NCBI RefSeq assembly: GCF_900215155.1
Contig: NZ_LT907980.1
Location: 4,278,001 to 4,342,000, forward strand
DNA: 64,000 bases
Direction: 5' to 3'
Source of the DNA: Marinobacter sp. LV10R510-11A
GTDB lineage: Bacteria > Pseudomonadota > Gammaproteobacteria > Pseudomonadales > Oleiphilaceae
The notes beneath the pieces are model-generated. The model made no database searches, was not told where the DNA came from, and saw only the letters and a program-made list of their open reading frames with translations. This document shows, piece after piece, positions 60,252 through 64,000 of this stretch. The position numbers and the translations under genes were made by a program. Positions within the stretch are counted from its first letter, which is position 1, and each line of letters opens with the position of its first letter.

Positions 60252-61160
60252 TCAGAAGTACCCTTCCCGCTTTTTCTGTTCCATGGAGCCGGCGGAGTCG
60301 TGATCGATCACGCGGCCCTGGCGTTCTGAGCTGGTGGCAAGCAGCATTTCCTGAATGATCTCGGGCAGTGTGTCTGCCTCGGATTCAATGGCGCCGGTCA
60401 GCGGATAGCAGCCAAGGGTGCGGAAACGAATGGACTTCATCATCGGTTTCTCACCCTCTTTCAGGGGCATGCGATCGTCGTCTACCATGATCAGTGAGCC
60501 GTCGCGATCCACCACCGGGCGCACGGCCGAGTAGTAAAGCGGAACGATCTCGATGCCTTCCAAATAGATGTACTGCCAGATATCCAGCTCAGTCCAGTTC
60601 GAGAGAGGGAATACCCGAATACTCTCGCCCTTGTTAACCTTGCCGTTATAGGTGTTCCACAGTTCCGGGCGCTGATTCTTGGGATCCCAGCGGTGATATT
60701 CGTCGCGGAAGGAATAGACGCGCTCCTTGGCCCGGGATTTTTCTTCATCCCGGCGGGCGCCACCAAATGCGGCATCAAACCCGTATTTGTCCAATGCCTG
60801 TTTGAGGCCCTGGGTTTTCATCACATCTGTGTGTTTTGCGCTGCCGTGAGTGAACGGCCCGATACCCTGTTCCACGCCATCCTGATTGGTGTGCACGATC
60901 AGATCCAGACCGTATTCCTTCACCTTGCGCTCCCGGAAATCAATCATGTCCCGGAACTTCCAGGTGGTGTCCACGTGTATCAGAGGAAACGGCGGCTTAC
61001 CCGGGTAAAAAGCTTTGAGGGCAAGGTGCAGCATAACTGCAGAATCTTTACCAATGGAGTAGAGCATCACCGGGTTATCAAACTCGGCGGCCACTTCTCG
61101 AATGATATGGATGCTTTCCGCTTCCAGTTGTTTCAGATGCGTAAGGTTATATGTGGTCAT
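60252..61160 (-). CDS. cysD: sulfate adenylyltransferase subunit 2
   Basis: 302 residues. An ATP-pyrophosphatase fold enzyme: [18 protein letters not shown] is the PP-loop and [16 protein letters not shown] its partner motif. Forms ATP sulfurylase with CysN for assimilatory sulfate reduction. First gene of cysDN. Confidence 0.97.
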   Translation of the reverse strand: MTTYNLTHLKQLEAESIHIIREVAAEFDNPVMLYSIGKDSAVMLHLALKAFYPGKPPFPLIHVDTTWKFRDMIDFRERKVKEYGLDLIVHTNQDGVEQGIGPFTHGSAKHTDVMKTQGLKQALDKYGFDAAFGGARRDEEKSRAKERVYSFRDEYHRWDPKNQRPELWNTYNGKVNKGESIRVFPLSNWTELDIWQYIYLEGIEIVPLYYSAVRPVVDRDGSLIMVDDDRMPLKEGEKPMMKSIRFRTLGCYPLTGAIESEADTLPEIIQEMLLATSSERQGRVIDHDSAGSMEQKKREGYF

Positions 61161-61287
61161 GATAGTCCGTTGCCGTAGCGGGTCTTAAGGGCTGCAAATT
61201 GAAGGGGCAACTATAACAGAGGCGATAAGGCTATAAGAAGTCTTGTATCTAGAGTTTTAAGTTATAGCAATATAGCGCCGACGGGAG

Positions 61288-61695
61288 TCAGGTTTGCGGG
61301 GAATCGGCCAGAAGTTTGCGCACGTACCTGTCTACATAATCAAAACCGTTGTCCTCAAAATCCGCAAACTGTATGCCCAACTGAAACTCGTCCCTGGCCA
61401 TTCTTCGTAGATGAACGATATTTCCATTGGCAACAATGGTCACTGGCTGGGTTGCGACGACCGTCACACAGAATCGCGCCTTAACGACAATCAAATTTCC
61501 GGGCTCTGGGACTTTCAGGCGAGGTATAAGCTGATTTACTGTGTCCTGATTACAGGAAAGCATTATGCCTGTGCGAGAGAGGTTGGAGATTTTACAGGTG
61601 AGCTGGCAGCCATCCGCCTTCTCGATAACGATGTCACTCTCAACATCGGCGCGTTGCTGGTTACGCAGGTTTGGCTTTATTGTGGCAGCTGTCAT
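61288..61695 (-). CDS. stand-alone PilZ domain protein
   Basis: 135 residues from the ATG at 61695, with AAGAG five bases upstream; a GTG at 61701 would add two residues. One PilZ domain: RNQQR fits RxxxR near the N-terminus and NLSRTG fits [DN]xSxxG, so both c-di-GMP-binding motifs are complete. The rest is the beta-barrel, ending with a C-terminal helix. It is monocistronic, between cysD and pycB. Target process unknown. Confidence 0.9.
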   Translation of the reverse strand: MTAATIKPNLRNQQRADVESDIVIEKADGCQLTCKISNLSRTGIMLSCNQDTVNQLIPRLKVPEPGNLIVVKARFCVTVVATQPVTIVANGNIVHLRRMARDEFQLGIQFADFEDNGFDYVDRYVRKLLADSPQT

Positions 61696-61864
61696 GGGCA
61701 CTCTTATAGAGACTGTTGGGGCGATTCCAGATTTAAATAATGTTTCAGAACAATGTCTAAACGATGAAAAGTGTAGTTGTTTATTTTCTGATCAGCAACT
61801 TGAGTGTCGTACATTGTGGCAGATTTTTTGTATTTTTCTGAACAGAGGTTCACATTTTTGCCGA

Positions 61865-63164
61865 TCAGCCAATCTCGATCAGTACCTCACCCGGGGTTAC
61901 CCGGTCGCCCTTGGTTACGTCGACAGCCTCTACTTTGCCGTCAATATTGGCGTGAACCTCTGTTTCCATCTTCATGGCTTCAGTAATTAGCACGGCCTGG
62001 CGGGCACTTACTGTATCGCCTTCGCTCACAAGAACCTCTACCACGTTACCAGGCATAGCGGTGCTGACGTGGCCAGGCGCAGTGGCTTTTTTGCGCACAT
62101 CGGCGTTCACCGGCGCGGGTGGCTGGCCGTAGCCGCCTTGCAGATAGCGCTTTACCTCGTTGGTGATGGTTTTATAGCGCTGGCCGGCCAACACGTTGTA
62201 CACCGCCTGAGTGCCCACAATTTGTGACGTAGGCGTGACCAGTGGGGGATAGCCCAGGTCTTCTCGCACCCGGGGGATTTCATCAAACACTTCACGGATA
62301 CGGTCCAGCGCGTTTTGCTCTTTGAGCTGGTTGGCCAAGTTGGACATCATGCCGCCCGGCACTTGGCTTATTTGTACCGAGACATCCTCGCGGGTGAACT
62401 CGCTTTCAAACTGCTGATACTTTTTACGCACCTCGCGGAAGTAGTCCGCAATCTCGCTTAACAGCGTTAGGTTCAGCCCGGTGTCGTAATCTGTACCTTT
62501 CAGTGCAGCTACCTGGGATTCCGTGGCCGGATGGCTGGTGCCCGAGGAGAACGATGAAATCGCCGTATCAATGCGGTCGGCCCCAGCTTCAATGGCCTTA
62601 AGCTGACACAGCGGTGCCAAGCCAGAAGTCGAGTGGCTGTGGATCACCAGGGGCAGATCCACTTCCGCCTTGATGGCTTTCACCAGATCAAACGTAGCGT
62701 AGGGGGTTAGCAGCCCGGCCATATCTTTGATGGCCATGGGCGTGCTTACCGGCTTTGTTTACGGCCTTCATGGCGGTTTCAATGTTGCGCAGGTCGTTCA
62801 ACGCGTCGAATACACGAAACACATCAATGCCATTATCAGCTGTTTTCTGAACAAAGGCTTCCACCACGTCGTCGGCGTAATGACGGTATCCCAGTAGGTT
62901 CTGGCCCCGTAGCAGCATCTGCAGGCGTGTGTTGGGTAGAGCCACGCGCAACTGGCGCAGCCGCTCCCATGGGTCTTCTTTCAAAAACCGCACGCAGGCG
63001 TCAAACGTGGCGCCGCCCCAGACCTTCAGCGACCAGTAGCCGACCTTATCCAGCTTGTCGCAGATGGGTAGCATGTCTTCGGTGCGCAGCCGTGTTGCGA
63101 TGAGCGACTGGTGTGCGTCGCGCAGCACTACGTCGGTTACTTCAATTCGTTTTGCGTGGTTCAT
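61865..63164 (-). pseudogene. pycB: pyruvate carboxylase subunit B / oxaloacetate decarboxylase alpha, with two internal deletions
   Basis: Two frames together match the carboxyltransferase-biotinyl subunit. Frame 1 (63164 down to about 62740) starts [21 protein letters not shown] and is normal up to VNKAGKHA. It then jumps to frame 2 at [13 protein letters not shown], with about 36 codons missing and the frame lost. Frame 2 (down to 61865) is normal to VNADVRKKA, where about 130 residues of the PYC_OADA domain are missing in frame, and resumes at TAPGHVSTAMPGN with the biotinyl domain and biotin lysine in ITEAMKMETE. About 430 residues remain of the usual 600. As written it cannot make an active enzyme. 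Point substitutions are not evident, so recent deletion or an assembly fault is likely. Confidence 0.85.
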
Positions 63165-63183
63165 GAGTCAATTCTCCTGCGGA

Positions 63184-63876
63184 TTACCAGCCTGCATGTG
63201 CTGCAATGGTGGCAGCGATGACGAGTGCAGTTGCACTGGGGTGGCGCTTAGTTGAGTAGTTCAGCAATTCCGGGTGGTCGGGCACAAAGCTGGTGTTGAA
63301 ATTGGCGTTACGAAAGTCCGGATGATCCAGAATCTGCTGGTAATACTGCGCGGTGGTTTTTATGCCGTGCAGGCGCATGTCGTCCAGTGCTCGCTTGCCG
63401 CGGGCAATCACTTCATCCCAAGTCAAAGCCCACACCACCAGTTTCAGGCACATGGAGTCGTAGTAGGGTGGAATTTCATAACCGGTATAAATGGCGGTAT
63501 CCACCCGCACGCCGGGGCCGCCGGGCGCGTAGTAATGTGTTATGCGGCCAAAGCTAGGCAAAAAGTCGTTTTTAGGGTCTTCCGCATTGATGCGGAATTG
63601 CAGAGCGTAGCCCCGGTACTGAATGTCTTCCTGGCGATAGCTCAGCGGTAGGCCGGCGGCAATGCGCAGCTGTTCCCGAACTATGTCCACGCCGGTGATG
63701 GCTTCGGTGATGGTGTGCTCCACCTGTATGCGGGTGTTCATTTCCATGAAGTGCACTTCGTTGCCAGACAGCAGGAATTCGACGGTGCCCGCGTTTTCAT
63801 AGTTAACAGCTTTGGCAGCCTTTACCGCTAAGTCACCTATGTACTGGCGCTGTTCGGGTGTTATCTGTGGGCTGGG
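63184..63876 (-). pseudogene. pycA: pyruvate carboxylase subunit A (biotin carboxylase), 5' part missing
   Basis: About 230 C-terminal residues of a biotin carboxylase. The reading frame runs upstream of the first internal ATG (63756): residues SPQITPEQRQYIGDLAVKAA, AVNYENAGTVEFLL and GNEVHFMEMNTRIQVEHTIT are all family sequence. The C-terminus HPELLNYSTKRHP...IAAHAGW is complete. The N-terminal half (about 240 residues, including the ATP-grasp start) is absent, because the gene joins sequence from a LysR regulator at about 63874-63877. pycB follows 19 bp after its stop. Confidence 0.85.
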
Positions 63877-64000
63877 TGAGCAGCCAGGTGCGCCACTTGG
63901 AGCAAGCGCTGGGCATGCCCATGTTTGAATATGTGGGGCGCAAGCTTTATTGCACCGCTGCCGGCGAGGAGATGGCAGGTTGTGTGCGCTCGGTGTTTAA
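63876..64000 (+). pseudogene. LysR-family regulator fragment, DNA-binding domain start missing
   Basis: From about 63876 the plus strand encodes VSSQVRHLEQALGMPMFEYV, then GRKLYCTAAGEE, which is the recognition helix and following helix of a LysR-type N-terminal domain. The usual first 40 or so residues are missing, replaced by pycA sequence. In Pseudomonas a LysR gene (pycR) lies divergently next to pycA, so this is probably its remnant or the product of a misjoin. It runs off the window. Confidence 0.75.

Overview
The window is a stretch of ordinary core chromosome from a gammaproteobacterium, most likely Marinobacter or a close relative. The reasons are the gene order, which follows Pseudomonas blocks (parC-serB-fimX, psd-motAB-rsgA-orn-queG-nnr-tsaE-ami-mutL-miaA-hfq-hflXKC-hisZ-purA; comF-bioBFHCD-acyl-CoA dehydrogenases; leuS-lptE-holA; miaB-ybeZYX-lnt), a G+C content in the mid-50s by eye, and the lysylation-type EF-P modification genes epmA/epmB in place of Pseudomonas earP. 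Coding density is high. I saw no tRNA or rRNA genes, CRISPR arrays, insertion sequences or prophage genes.

Layout. 1-4.6 kb: end of a YceI-family gene, a small membrane protein, parC and serB. 4.6-8.7 kb: two c-di-GMP signalling genes on the minus strand, a FimX-like degenerate GGDEF/EAL protein and its PilZ-bearing neighbour, both expected to act on type IV pili. 8.9-11.6 kb: the EF-P module (epmB, efp, epmA). 11.6-17.3 kb: psd, the flagellar stator pair motAB, rsgA, orn and queG. 17.4-27.7 kb: a long plus-strand run, nnrDE, tsaE, amidase, mutL, miaA, hfq, hflX, hflK and hflC, ending in a strong terminator; then hisZ and purA to 30.5 kb. 30.5-35.8 kb: cmoB, cmoA, a small anchored protein and srkA on the minus strand, an FAD oxidoreductase, and comF. 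35.8-40.4 kb: the biotin operon bioBFHCD, behind a promoter that carries two BirA-box-like palindromes. 40.4-45.6 kb: a mini flagellar-axial-like protein, a SprA-related putative metalloprotease, and two tandem long acyl-CoA dehydrogenases; the first has a promoter overlapped by PsrA-type repeats.

45.6-61.7 kb is mainly on the minus strand: endonuclease I, a coiled-coil protein, holA-lptE-leuS, a DUF1451 zinc-ribbon gene (plus strand), lnt-corC-ybeY-ybeZ, miaB, yejK, cysN-cysD, and a stand-alone PilZ protein. yejK is flanked by two intergenic inverted-repeat elements.

61.8-64.0 kb is the anomalous part. The two-subunit pyruvate carboxylase locus (pycB, pycA, divergent LysR regulator) carries three apparent deletions within about 2 kb: a frameshifting loss in the pycB carboxyltransferase barrel, an in-frame loss of most of the domain before its biotinyl domain, and a fusion of mid-pycA directly to the middle of the regulator's DNA-binding domain. 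The remaining coding sequence is well preserved, so this is either very recent decay or a fault in the assembly.

No clearly new multi-gene system was found. The points most worth following are the pyc deletions, the candidate BirA and PsrA operators, the mini axial-like/metalloprotease pair, the vestigial APS-kinase tail on CysN, and the repeat elements around yejK.
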